A DNA stretch of 64,000 nucleotides, from the NCBI GenBank assembly GCA_021613535.1, contig CP075494.1:6324001-6388000 (forward strand), written 5' to 3'. The notes beneath the pieces were generated by a model. The model saw only the letters and a program-made list of their open reading frames with translations. It searched no databases and had not been told where the DNA came from. Of the stretch, positions 26,791-38,160 are shown one piece after another. The stretch's first letter is position 1. Each line of letters starts with the position of its first letter. The stretch is from Adineta vaga. Lineage: Eukaryota > Rotifera. A program made the translations under genes and the position numbers.

Positions 26791-26921
26791 CAAAAAAATA
26801 TAAATGAATTCGAACTGATTATTCGATCGTTTTGCATGCAAGAAAGATTAAAGATCATTGAAGATGCGATGTAACATAGGAGACATGATAGTTTATTAAC
26901 AACAAAATTGTTTATAACTAT

Positions 26922-27345
26922 CTAGGAACTTTGATCCATTTTTGATCCAATCTGTTCATCTTCACGTTGTAGAGATTTTCGAGTTTCTACGACAAAGAAA
27001 TTCAAAGAAACATCGGTACATATATATTTCATAGAAATTTCATATACCATAACAATTTTTTAGTGCAGTATCTTTATCACTTTTGAAAAATACTAAACTA
27101 CCTGGTTGTTGAATATAAACTTTCTGAAAAAGAAACAAGTAACTGTATATAAGAATGTTGTGAGAAAGGATATTTACACGTCCTGTTTTTAATGCTTCTA
27201 ACTCATGTTGTAGAACAGTAGTAGCTTGAATCTAAAGACACGAATAATTATGATTTTTATTTTTATTATTCCTGATTGATGTATAAGTAAAAAGAGAAAG
27301 TTATTCACTGACCTTTACTTGAATATTGGACTTAGTAGAAGACAT
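26922..27345 (-). CDS. Small prefoldin-like coiled-coil protein, resembles ASDURF
   Basis: Four exons (27313-27345, 27178-27231, 27048-27123, 26922-26986) give 75 residues. The order is helix (VLQHELEALKTGR), then KVYIQQPGSLVFFKSDKDTAL, then helix (ETRKSLQREDEQIGSKM). A helix, a short hairpin with R-K-V-Y-x-QQ and (I/L)-(V/F)-FF-x-x-(D), and a second helix is the beta-prefoldin pattern. It is closest in memory to ASDURF, the prefoldin-like subunit of the PAQosome complex, which in vertebrates is encoded as an upstream ORF of ASNSD1. Here it is its own spliced gene with no ASNSD1 frame after it. It lies 207 bp downstream of FEN1 on the same strand. Confidence 0.6.
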
Positions 27346-27552
27346 AGTATAAAATACTTGATTTTATTTCTAGAAAAGATAACTATTAGTTATCATTATT
27401 TCAACTGTTGTATTTTTTTCATCACGAACATATGGCTTTATGCGGAAAAAGTAGTATACATAACAATCAAGAAAACAATAAACACAATACAAAAATAAAT
27501 CTTGCAAACAACTTAAACAAAAAAAAGGTCATAGCTTGAATTTGTGAGATTT

Positions 27553-30500
27553 TTATTTGGCTTTAGCTTTTTTAGCAGAACCACCACCGGCTTTGCCTTT
27601 CGCTTTCGTTTCACTTGCTGCTCCAGCTTTACGTTTCAGACCTTTATTAGCAACAATCGGACTTTCCTAAACAATAACAGAAAGAAAAAGCTATAAAATA
27701 TTCATGCAAATCATCAAAACATACAGGTTTTTTTACATTCGATGTTGTCGCTGTTACAGTACGCGATACTGTAAAGAACGTATCAAGGCGACCTTGTTGA
27801 GTAGTTGCTCGAGCTTTTGTTAATTTTTTGGAACCATTACGAATACGATCTTCACTGGAAAAGAGAAACGTTCTTATGCAGATTAAATAGCTTTTGTAGG
27901 ACATCTATCCGTCAATATTATAATTGGTTGATTTTTTTATTTGATGTACTTACTCTTACTCAACAAGAATTCATATATTTTCTTTTTTCCTTATATCTAC
28001 TGAGAAAAGCTTTTTCATAAGTGCAAAGAGAAAAACAGACGGTTTGTTTATTTTCATTTTTTTAATATTTTCAAATGAATCATATGACTATATTTTCTAT
28101 TTTACTAGATAAACTAGAGATATTTAAATAATAGAGTTATCGTTTTACTCAATTCAGTCGATAAGAATACTAAGATGACATCACCCTATTATGTCAAAGT
28201 TTATTTTACAAAACAACAGCAACAACAACAACAACAACCAGAAATCCGTCGATTTGCTGTAAGTATCTTGACAACTGTTTTACATAGATTTAATCATAAT
28301 CAACTTTTTTAGCTTGATATTTCACCAGAAAATAATATCTATCAAGACTTATGTACAAAAATAGCAACATATCAACCGGATATTCAATTACATGGTTATA
28401 CCCTTCAATATATCGATGATGAAAATGAACGTATTACATTCAGTTCGACAGAGGAATTACGTTCGGCAATATCTACTAATAAAGATATAAATGCTCTGAA
28501 GATTTTCGTTACTGTCAATCAACCGACAACAACAACTACTACTACTACTGCTGCTTCTGCTTCGGCTAGTAATAAAGAACAACATGTAGGTGTGGAATGT
28601 GATGGTTGCAAGGGTTCAATCGTTGGTTTTCGATACAAATGTGTCGTATGTCTAAATTATGATTTATGCGAAAAATGTTCATCAGAAGGTGTTCATTCAG
28701 AACACGATATGATTAAAATATCTAAACCGGGAAATTTCTATCATCCATATGGTCCTCGTCATCATAATCGTCGTCATCGTTTTTCACCTCCAACACCTCC
28801 GTCATTATTTCCTAATGGAGATTTCTTTGAACAAATTCAAACACAAATTCCTCAATGGTTGCCCAACCGTGAAAATACAGCCCACTTTCGTACACATATG
28901 CAACATCATATTGATAATATCAAAACAAATACTCAAGCTCATATGCAACATTCAAGACAATATTTAGAGAATGTTGGACAATATTTACAACAAACATTAT
29001 CCCCATTTGGTATTGATTGTGAATATCGTGTTGATGGACAAGCAGCATCAACTAACGATAATTCTGCTCAATCCGAACCAAGTGCGGTACCGAAGACTTC
29101 GAATACTACAACGGAAACCAATCAACAACAAAATGGAATTTCGTCGTTATTGAATATGTTTCGTGGTTCAGGTGTGAGTTCTTCATCAACAACAACTCAA
29201 GCGAATTCGCCGAATGAAACAGGTAATTCATCGGGAAAAAATGTTGAAGAATGTGTTGAAAAGTTGAAAGCAATGGGATTTGATGAAAAAGACGAAAGTC
29301 TAATGGAACTTATTCGTTCAAAACAAGGTGATCTGAATTCTGTTCTTGATGAAATCAATACACGTCAACAGTAAAACCAATTTCAACAAATTCATATATC
29401 CATCTTTCTATATATATATATATATAGACATAATTTTTGCTTTTAAATTTGTAAATTATTGAATATCAATCAAGCACATTCAGTTAATCTTGAAAATCTC
29501 CTTTCTTACGACTAATAAAATATTTCAAAAAGATCTACTTACGAAAATCCTTTTTCATTGACCATATAGGCTACAAGCCCGTTCTCATCCGGTTCCGTCC
29601 ATTTTAACTATATAGAAAACTCTAGCATTTAAATAAATGAAATCATATGTATATATATATACAAACATCAATTGCATCAACTGATAAAACATCAGGTACT
29701 TTAAATAATTGTCTAGCTTGTTCATAAGCCCAATCATCTGGTACACCATATTTCTAATCAAGTGAAATCGAAAGAAGGAAGAAAGAAAGGAATAATTAAA
29801 GCGAATTTCTTCTACTTACATTTTTATCGATATTTTTAAGAATTGTTTCAATATTTCGATGTTGTTTAATTAAATCAAGTGCACGTTTTTGTCCAATACC
29901 TTTAATTGAATCACAATAATCACAACCAAGTAAAATACATAAATCAGTAAACTAAATAAACGTCGAATACATTATACAGTAAACAAAAATGATTTTTGTT
30001 ACTTCTTCAAAACTGATTCCTAAACATTGGAGAACTTTTGACAAAGAATATTCACGTATTGGCATTTTTCTAAACATTTCAATACACTTGTCTTTATCAA
30101 TTAATAATATCGATATTGAACTTACCGTGCTTCACTAAATGTCAGATGACGAACAAGAACATCGGCACCGAATGTTAAAGCCTAAATCAATAATTTCATT
30201 ACAAAATAGAACTGAATAAAATCTTACGTACATCCATATCTTCAGTGCCTACTCCATAAACTTTGCCTTGTTTGACAAGAGCAGCACATTCTGAATGGGA
30301 AAATATAAGAAATATTTATTTTAATTGAAAATTTCATCATACGAGCTTCAGCTTCAGTCGGTGCATCTACATAAGGAACACCCATTAATTTTAATAATCG
30401 TTTACAATCTTCATTATGTTCACGCGTTACTTTAACTGTTCGACGAGCAAATTTATCAAAAGCTGCTTCATCACCTATAAGATAACTGATCAGTCTTTTC

Positions 30501-30948
30501 CTGATCGCTCAAAAAGAATATTTTTCGTTACCAGCATCGGCTGCTTTGGACATTTCAGATTCCGCTTCAGTTCGTCGTTCAAGACGTTTTTCTAATTCTT
30601 TCGATTTCATCTGTGGTGGTTTACCATCAAAAACATAAACCGGTTTAATCCCATTTTCGATCATTCGAATAGTTCGATAGAACATGCCCATCAAATGACT
30701 TGTTGTTTCACCACTATCATTTGTTAAATTCTCACCATTCTGTCGAACAGCAATCAAAAATTGATAGATCGACATTGAACTAGAAAATGCCACTCATTTG
30801 CATACGATTAACTACTGGATAGGTCTCATGTCACATTTACTTACGCGTCGATCGCAATTTTTCTTCCAAAATAATTTGCCATTTCTCCTTCTTTAATTGC
30901 AGCTGGTGCTTGATCAGCAATTAATTTTGCTAAATTATGAATTCCCAT
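27553..30948 (-). CDS. FEN1: Flap endonuclease 1
   Basis: Eleven exons (30845-30948, 30532-30779, 30343-30474, 30232-30290, 30126-30181, 30003-30069, 29820-29951, 29667-29753, 29543-29607, 27725-27854, 27553-27666) give 397 residues with continuous frame. FEN1 removes 5' flaps during Okazaki-fragment maturation and long-patch repair. The N-terminus [15 protein letters not shown], the nuclease acids in [33 protein letters not shown] and [14 protein letters not shown] are all present. The H3TH follows, then the PCNA-binding box QGRLDTFF and a Lys/Ala/Gly-rich tail. Nine introns are 45-65 bp, but intron 9 (27855-29542) is 1.69 kb and contains a complete p62-like gene on the other strand. The RER1 stop is only 96 bp upstream. 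Confidence 0.97.
28175..29374 (+). CDS. SQSTM1: p62/sequestosome-1-like autophagy receptor, nested in FEN1 intron
   Basis: Two exons (28175-28258, 28313-29374) give 381 residues. An N-terminal PB1 domain (YYVKVYFTK, a run of eight Gln, EIRRF; acidic OPCA-like [13 protein letters not shown]) is followed by a Thr-rich linker. A ZZ zinc finger comes next ([18 protein letters not shown], then CEKC and H-SEH ligands). A disordered Gln/Asn/Ser middle leads to a C-terminal UBA domain ([24 protein letters not shown]). PB1-ZZ-UBA is the p62 order; p62 polymerises and links ubiquitinated cargo to autophagy. I did not find an unambiguous LIR motif. NBR1 is less likely because no FW domain is present. 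Confidence 0.9.
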
Positions 30949-31044
30949 GGCGTAGTTATATATTTATATGAATCTCAAAACAAAAACAAAACATATTTCA
31001 TTCTTATTTTTTTCATTTGTTCGATTTCAACAGAAGAAAAAACA

Positions 31045-31602
31045 TTATTTCTTAGAACTTCTTATTCCAGTCTGTCCATTATATCTTATTTTTCCATACG
31101 AAAATGGTACATATCGATGACGAATCATATGTAAAATACGTTGTCGCATTGTTAATACAAATAATACAATGAAATAAATGACAAGTATTGGCCACATTAC
31201 TGGAATATTTAAGATTGGTATGAATGCTAAGATTAAACTAATAACTAAAGCTTTGAATGTAATATACCAAAATTTAAATTCTGGTAAACGACGCATAAAT
31301 GGTCGAAATTCATCGGAAGATCTTGTGGGTAAACTTGGTGCATCGTCATCATCATCGATATCAGCGATCGATGGATCTTGTTTTGGTGTTAAAAAGAGAA
31401 GAAATTGATTGAGAAGAAAGATTCCAAGGCAATATGCGATGATATAGAAACCTTGTGCGAAGAAAATTCGAAGAGAAAAAATAATTAAGACGAACAAATT
31501 TGTTAACCAGCGAATAGTAACATATGGTGTAACACGATCAAGATAATACTGAATGAATATTTCCAGACGAGTAAAATTCGAGACGTTTTTATCTGTTTCC
31601 AT
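31045..31602 (-). CDS. RER1: RER1, retention in endoplasmic reticulum sorting receptor
   Basis: One intronless frame of 185 residues. RER1 is a four-helix Golgi membrane protein that returns ER-resident membrane proteins by COPI. Family motifs: YLDRVTPYVTIRW near residue 20, then FL-x-TPKQDPS-like LFLTPKQDPS, an Asp run, FRPFMRRLPEFKFWY, and VMWPILVIYFIVLF. The tail has HRYVPFSYGKIRY and ends SSKK, a candidate ER-retrieval/COPI-type lysine end. The FEN1 start lies 96 bp downstream on the same strand. Confidence 0.96.
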   Translation of the reverse strand: METDKNVSNFTRLEIFIQYYLDRVTPYVTIRWLTNLFVLIIFSLRIFFAQGFYIIAYCLGIFLLNQFLLFLTPKQDPSIADIDDDDDAPSLPTRSSDEFRPFMRRLPEFKFWYITFKALVISLILAFIPILNIPVMWPILVIYFIVLFVLTMRQRILHMIRHRYVPFSYGKIRYNGQTGIRSSKK

Positions 31603-32144
31603 TTGACTTTTTATTTATTTCAAGAATTTTGTCAAAATTGTGAAAGAGAACAAGAATGAATTTCTATTGGTGAGAAGAATAGAGGACGCTCGAATTTGTT
31701 ATGTCGAAGAAATTTTTTTCGAATAAAAACATGAATTTTCCGATAGAATTTTATTTTTGTTTGAAAAAAAATTCAAGGATAATTTTTGTTTGACACAATG
31801 ATTGATCATGAGTTTCAGGGTCATTCTCGACCTATTGATATTAATCTGGAACTGTAGCGTTTAAATTTATCTTATTGTCTTTTTGTTCGTCCAAAGGCAA
31901 AGAAAACTAGAAAAGAAAATTTCGAAATTACGTATTGATTTGATTTCTACCGAAAGAAACTAGATATTACTTTCACGGTATGTATTCATTTTCTGTTTGT
32001 ATCTCTATACAATATATATATATATATATGTTTTCGTTATCAACATGTGTTCTCGTCGAAAAATCAATAGGTTAAAATCTATCAATTCAATATTGAAATA
32101 GCATTATATAACCATGTAGACGATCTTTACAACTTTTTTAGATC
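31603..32144. promoter_or_regulatory. Bidirectional intergenic region RER1 / USP
   Basis: About 540 bp, AT-rich, between head-to-head genes, with a (TA)n run near 32012-32028. The plus-strand side ends in TTTTTTAG (AG at 32140-32141), three bases before the USP start. No coding potential seen. Confidence 0.4.
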
Positions 32145-34542
32145 ATGTCAAAAACAGATCTTAGTGATATTTGCGGACGCTTTTTAACTTCACGTTTCAC
32201 TAAACAAACCGAATCATTACATTTAAAATCATCATTAAACAATGAACATATTGCTAATGAACACAAACGTCATACAATTCTTACACAAAAATTATTATTT
32301 AAACCTTATAAAAAGAATCCATTAGATCAATTACGTAAACGTTATTCGAATCTAATTACTTTAGTTAGTCATGAAACTATCAAACCAACGATTATTAATC
32401 ATTCAACAACAACAACAGCTCCGAAAAAAACTTCATCATTAATGATGAATTGGAAATTATTAAAAGATCGTGGTTCGGGATTGATTAATCTTGGTAATAC
32501 ATGTTTTATTAATGCATCATTACAATGTTTAGCCAATACACCACCACTTGTTCAATGGCTTTTATCAAATTCTCATCATCAACATTGTCGAATGAAATTA
32601 GAAAAACAATTTTGTTTATTTTGTGAAGCTGAACGAATTGTTAAATTAATTCATTCTAAATCCTCTTATTCATCTTCATCATCATCAATGGGCCCAGCGA
32701 ATCCAAATAATATCGTTCGACGAATAAAAGATATATCAAAAACATTTCGTTTCGGACGTCAAGAAGATGCCAGTGAATTTCTCATTTGTCTAATTGATAA
32801 AATTGTCGAAGCGTGTCTTCGTTCATCTCAACCACCTGAACGTTTACGTCCATCATCAGGTACATCCTATGATCAATTGTGTCATTCTCAAACATTTCTT
32901 CATGATCTATTTGGTCTTGTACTTCGTTCACGTGTTATTTGTTCACGTTGTCGTTATACATCTGATACATTTGAAGTTCAATATAGTTGGATTGTTGGCG
33001 TACGTAATCATTCAGATTTAAGACAATCACTACAACAATTCGTTTGTCGTGAAACATTATCTGGTGAAAATTTATATCGATGTATGAAATGTAAACAATT
33101 AGTACCTGCAGTGAAACGATATACATTACATAAAGCATCGAAAATTTTACTAATTAATTTGAAACGTTTTGAATTTGGTAAAAATTCACATAAACTATCA
33201 CATCTTGTTCGTTATCCTGAACGTCTCAATGTGAAATCATATATGAGCGAAGAAAATTCCAATGATCAATCATTAAATTATCGTTTATATGCTGTTTTAG
33301 TTCATGTTGGTTCATCGATGCATTCCGGACATTATTATTCATATGTACGTTCACCAAATAATCGTTGGTATAAAGCTGATGATACAACGATGACTCAATG
33401 TGATTTAAATCAGGTTTTAACACAACATGGTGCTTATATTCTATGTTATATTAAAGAAACAGAAACAGAAATAGAAATAGAAAATCATATGACAAATGGA
33501 ATAACATCAACGAATAATATTGTTTATCAAAATGGAAAAGTGAATAACGGTGAATGCAAAACAAGTACAGCAACAACTAATTCTAAGTTTTTCGTACCAC
33601 GTTCAATAACGTCCACTCAGAATCTTCCAAAACAATGTATGTGAAAATTGTTTTTTTTTCCTATACAAATTCATAAGAGAATAAAGTTCTTCCGTTTTCA
33701 ATTTTTCTTCTCTAAATTTCTTGAGAAGAACAGCAATTGACACTTTGTATATGTAGCTATTTATTAATTCGAAGACAATGTCTAGATTTGTAGAAGAGAT
33801 TGTAGATTGACTAACAAGATATTTGATTATTATTCTTCTAACTAAAAAGTATTGAAATATTGACTAGTCTATAACTCTTCTTATGATTTCACTTCATCTG
33901 CTATATCTAGTGAATGGTGTTAATGGACATGCAAAACCAACTATTGTTTCAACTAATGGTAATGGTATTTCATCGATCGCAAAACAAGAATCACATGTGA
34001 TGCACATTCCAAAAGTTCCTTCTCTTTCAAATAAGGTTTATAATCTTTCTCAATCTGATCGGGAACTATTTCTTTTACATAATTCTTTTTTTCAGCCGGT
34101 TCAATTAGAAAATAAATCATTATATGCTTCTGAACTTGAAACTAAATCAAATTCAACAAATACTTTCACACCATCTAGTTCATTATCATTAAATTCAACT
34201 ATACAAACAAATGGATCGTCGAAAACATCGAATGGACATACATCTATTTCGAATTCACACAATCATAATCATAATCATGAGAATAATGATGATTCATTGG
34301 AATTACAACAACCTGTCAAAAAGAAACAACGAGTTGAAGAATCACCATCACTTGTTTCCTCATCTCAGTCGACTTCTTTGAATGATCAATCGATTTCTCC
34401 ATTGACCAATGAATTACATAAGAAGAAAAAGAAGAAAAAACTTTTTCAACAACACCAGGATAATCAAGATCGTTTACATTCACCTTTATTCTCTTCCACA
34501 ATTAATGGACAGCATGTTAAACCTAAAAAACTCTCATCGTAA
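32145..34542 (+). CDS. Ubiquitin-specific protease, USP36/USP42 type
   Basis: Exon 1 (32145-33636) and exon 2 (33911-34542) join in frame to 707 residues. The USP domain has the Cys box GLINLGNTCFINASLQCL, the QEDASEFL segment, zinc-ligand pairs (CSRC, CMKC) and the His box SGHYYSYVR with YKADD. All catalytic residues are present. The order and the Lys-rich tail (PVKKKQRVEE, and a run of seven Lys) resemble USP36/USP42, nuclear/nucleolar deubiquitinases. If the 274-bp intron is retained, translation stops at 33644, giving a shorter form without the basic tail. A possible in-frame 60-bp intron lies at 34036-34095, so the tail length is uncertain. Confidence 0.9.
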
Positions 34543-35147
34543 TCGATTATCTTTCGAATTATTGTGATGTTTACGTATTATTATAATTTAAGTTTATCTT
34601 CGATATTGCATCCTTGTGCTCATATTGTTCGCAACAAGTGAGTTTTGTTGTTTATCGTAGCAGTGCAATTTGTTTTTTGCTCGAGTGTGTGTGTGTGTGT
34701 GTGTGTGAGTTTTGGTTCGTTTTTTTTTGTATTTCTTTGTTAACAGACACATTTGAGTTGAAAGAACAGAAATAAAGCAGATGAATTTTCAGGGTTCATC
34801 AAGTGAAGATGAAATAGACATTGTAATTTCTAACGAATATTGTTGACGTAATTCCATTTCTCAACAAACTTCGTCAATCGTTATTTGCATGCATACTATG
34901 AGTAAGAAAATATCAATTGTAGAAAACAACTCATGACATCGGAAAATATAATTGTATCAAAGTTACTGATATTAGTCATATCAATCTATAACTAGAACCT
35001 GAATCATTGACGCACATCGTCAATTGCACCGAATGAGTAAAATACAACCACGCATTTAATCGAAAATATGTCAGTTCTATAGCATATAAATTGTTTGCAT
35101 TTGCTCAGTTAAAATCAACTATTGTATTCATTCATATCAACAAAAAA
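34543..35147. other. Intergenic with GT repeat and promoter of glycine-rich gene
   Basis: No gene seen. A (GT)n tract lies at about 34686-34707. TATAAA at 35085-35090 lies 58 bp before the ATG at 35148 and is a plausible core promoter. Confidence 0.5.
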
Positions 35148-35426
35148 ATGGGCAATTTACTCAGACGTGGTAATGCTGGAGGCTATCCTGGCGGAGGCTT
35201 CGGTGGAGGTTATCCAGGTGGAGGCATTGGTGGTGGTTATCCAGGCGGAGGCATTGGTGGTGGTGGTTATCCAGGCGGAGGCTATGGTGGTGGTTATCCA
35301 GGTGGAGGCTATGGTGGAGGCTTTGTGAACACAACAACCACTGGCTTCTTCCCACGTGGCCGACCTCGTGGTGGTGGCCGTGGTGGTGGTTGCCGACCTC
35401 ATGGTCGATCATATCGCCGTTATTAA
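35148..35426 (+). CDS. Glycine-rich YPGGG-repeat protein
   Basis: An intronless frame of 92 residues starts at the ATG with MGNLLRRGNAGG. The body is tandem (G)G-G-Y-P-G-G-G-(I/Y/F)-G units, then a Thr run, and an Arg/Gly-rich tail (RGRPRGGGRGGG) ending RSYRRY. The frame stays open upstream, but the upstream residues have no ATG that improves on 35148. There is no signal peptide; Gly2 followed by Asn could allow N-myristoylation, but position 6 is Arg, which is unfavourable. The RGG-like tail could bind RNA. The antisense frames are also open because of the repeat and are not called. Confidence 0.65.
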   Translation: MGNLLRRGNAGGYPGGGFGGGYPGGGIGGGYPGGGIGGGGYPGGGYGGGYPGGGYGGGFVNTTTTGFFPRGRPRGGGRGGGCRPHGRSYRRY

Positions 35427-35825
35427 TATTATACCAATATATAAAGACGATTGAATTCAAAAGATTCAAGAAGTTCAGTGTACGTGTGTTTTTATTTTCA
35501 AATTCGATATAATTTGTTTGCAACAAGGAGATGGATTCATATCATCTCCTTGCTATTCTGTTGGAAATATACGTGATATTCTTTTCTACTTTATATTTCT
35601 CTTCTGTATCTATTATACTTTCTCATTTTGGGAAAAGTAATTCATTCGGAACGTGTAATATTGCATATATTTATATATTCGCAATACGAGGACCATAAAA
35701 ACAGACACATCAAGGTCAATATATACTCTAATTCTTAACACATATTATAACACAGTATTTGTGAAATACTGTTATAACTAATGTATCACTCTCAAGTAAA
35801 AGACAAAATAGAAAATTTACGATGT
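35427..35825. other. Intergenic, convergent 3' flanks
   Basis: About 400 bp of AT-rich sequence between the glycine-rich gene (+) and the NHL gene (-). It contains an AAGGAGATGGATTC ... ATCTCCTTG imperfect inverted repeat near 35525-35555. No gene seen. Confidence 0.45.
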
Positions 35826-36701
35826 TTATTTTTTCTGTCGATTAAACACACCAATTCGATCATTCATTGCAACAAATATATTTCCTTTGGTATTGACAGC
35901 TAATGATTCAGGATATTCAATACCAATGGCAAACAATTGTTGAAATTGTCCATTATCATCAAAAAGTACAAGACGATCATTATGAGAATCGGCAATCAAT
36001 ATATGATGTGTATCTGGAAATGCAGTAATACCACGAGGACTTGATAATGGTGAAGAAAACTTTGCTGTTATCTCACTACCAAAACGTTGAACAAATATAC
36101 CTTCAAGGGTAAATTTATGAACACATGAACCTAAAATAGTTTATTTAATAAAGATATATTTATGAAGTTAATAGTAATAACCTTGTGGATCCGTGATATA
36201 AATATGTTCATCTGTAGCAATACAATATGATAATGAACTGAATATACTTTTGTTTCCAAAAAATCGTACGATATTTCCACTTTTATGATCATAAACTTTA
36301 ACTTGTCGATTTGCTTGATCACAAACATAAATTAAATCTTTTTTATCGACACAAATACCTTGATAATTCGTTAGGCCGGCATCAATATCATCACAAGCAA
36401 TTGTACGTGTTAAACGAAGATCATTATTTAAGATTAAAACTTGTATTTCATCACTCATGACAATTCCGCCATTACTCAAAACAGCTAAACCATTTTTTGT
36501 TCCATAATTACTGATAATTTTTGCGACTTTATTATCTTCCGTAAAAACAACGACACGTTCATTTTTAGAATCAGCTATAAATAATAACGAATCCGATGGA
36601 CGATATGCAATTCCACGTGGTTGATCAATAAATGATTTTCCATATTCTAAAGAACCAAGTTCACCAATTGAAAGAAATTCGAATTGAGATAAAGTTGACA
36701 T
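35826..36701 (-). CDS. NHL-repeat beta-propeller protein
   Basis: Two exons (36182-36701, 35826-36130) give 274 residues. At least five NHL-type units are visible, each with a PRGIAYRPSDSLLFIADS or YQGICVDKKDLIYVCDQANRQV type core: DQPRGIAY, NGLAVLSNGGIVMSD, YQGICVDKKD, SYCIATDEHIYITD, SPRGITAFPDTHHILIADS, ESLAVNTKGNIFVA. It has no RING, B-box, signal peptide or membrane segment, so it is a bare propeller, likely for protein or RNA binding. Such proteins are very numerous in bdelloid genomes. The start is ATG 36701; the frame extends further upstream only through a GTG. Confidence 0.85.
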
Positions 36702-37498
36702 CGTTTTCTCCTTTAATATAGTCACAGCAATCTTCTTCTATACAAAATGTATTTATGATAATAAGGCAACTCAGAAAGGAGAAATTCTTCTTGTCTAAAT
36801 ATAATTCAACGAGCTGAAAATGATGTATATCTTGACGTAATGTCTATTCCAGTCAACTAATATATCGAAGCAATCTGATCTATATGTCGTTCCGAAGAAA
36901 CTCGAAGAACAACAATTGTAGATGACAATTTCGTCTAAGAGAAAAAAATAGGATAATTTTATAGGAACAAATGGCTTTTTATTTGGGTAATCCTACTGTG
37001 GAGAGTACACTTGATTAATATAAACAAACTGGTTGAGAAATATAAATACAAATTACCAAATAATCCTATAAGATTTTTGATAAATAAGTAAATACCAAAA
37101 GTAATTGATATAAAGCAAGATACTTTAGTCTAGAGATCTGATTTCGTATCTTATCCCAATCAAAATTATGACGACTTTGCTGATTGATAGAAGATAATAT
37201 ATTGGAATAACAAGACTATTTCAGGAATACGGATATGTATCATACTTTTGCTAGAGTTTCATTTTAATTCAAAAATAAAAGAAAAATTTCACATAAAAAA
37301 CAAAAGAACATCCACGAATGAGATTTGAAAACTAGCACACTTTGCATACACCATCACCCTTAATAATTGTTAAATATTAGTATAAGATTATCAACAGAAT
37401 TTCTTCCCAATGTAACTGTATTGTATGAAAAGAGATTCGATTACTGACGAAAAAGAAAACAAGAAAATTTCATCAAAGAGCAGATCTTTTTTTTTCTT
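36702..37498. other. Intergenic, no gene seen
   Basis: About 800 bp of AT-rich sequence between two minus-strand genes. No motif beyond short A/T tracts. Confidence 0.5.
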
Positions 37499-38160
37499 CT
37501 AATAAGTTGGTTCTTGTCGTGTGATTGTCGTCGTTGTCGTTGTTGTTTCTGTGTGTCGACCGCGTGGACCTGCACGAATCAATCGAAGTCGATTAAGTCC
37601 ATCGGCAAGATAGGCAATAAAAGCTGCAAAACCAAAAAACTAAAAGATAAGATTAACAAAAATATTGATTTATTTCCATTGTCAATTCTATACCGCTGCA
37701 GCTCCATAAACACCATTCGTTTTAGCAGCTGTTGCAACAACAATGCTAGCAATACAATAAAGCAATGCAATAATACAACAACAAAACATTTCCTAAAAAT
37801 TCAATTGAAAATTTTTTCATAAATTTGAAAAGAACAAAGTTACAATTAAAGGCCAACGTTCAGGTATACAAACAGCTTGAAGATTAATTACAGCCAATAA
37901 TATAAGAAATGTTGTTATAACAATTGCTAATACAGCAACAAATAAGAAGAAACCTTTATGACCAGTAAAGGTGAGAGAAGGTGCGACACCACCTAAGATA
38001 ATGCAAATAACATCACATACCTAAAAATAAAGATAATTCATTTCGAAACAAAGATGATAAAGATTGATTTTACGAATTGAACAATTTTTAATATGCCAGG
38101 TATTGTTCGAAGATATTTTAGGCTACATGTAAGTCGTGGAGATCGTGTATCATTATCCAT
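37499..38160 (-). CDS. CMTM/MARVEL-domain tetraspan membrane protein
   Basis: Four exons (38074-38160, 37844-38020, 37694-37792, 37499-37639), all phase 0, give 167 residues. The N-terminus MDNDTRSPRLTCSLKYLRTIPGILKIVQF is followed by four hydrophobic segments: VCDVICIILGG, FFLFVAVLAIVITTFLILLAV, MFCCCIIALLYCIASIVVA, and GAAAFFGFAAFIAYLADGL. The spacing and the R-T-x-(P/R)-G-x-(L/I)-K-(I/L) entry fit the MARVEL fold of CMTM/plasmolipin-like proteins, which act in membrane apposition and trafficking. The cytosolic tail is Thr-rich and ends QEPTY. An acceptor-like TTTATAG lies about 28 bp before the ATG. Confidence 0.82.

Noticed and set aside
35157-35526. Antisense frames over the glycine-rich gene
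   Set aside because: Shadows of the repeat; the plus-strand protein has a coherent start, TATA box and RGG-like tail.
36702-36725. Eight-codon N-terminal extension of the NHL protein
   Set aside because: The extension would need a GTG start; the first ATG at 36701 is used.
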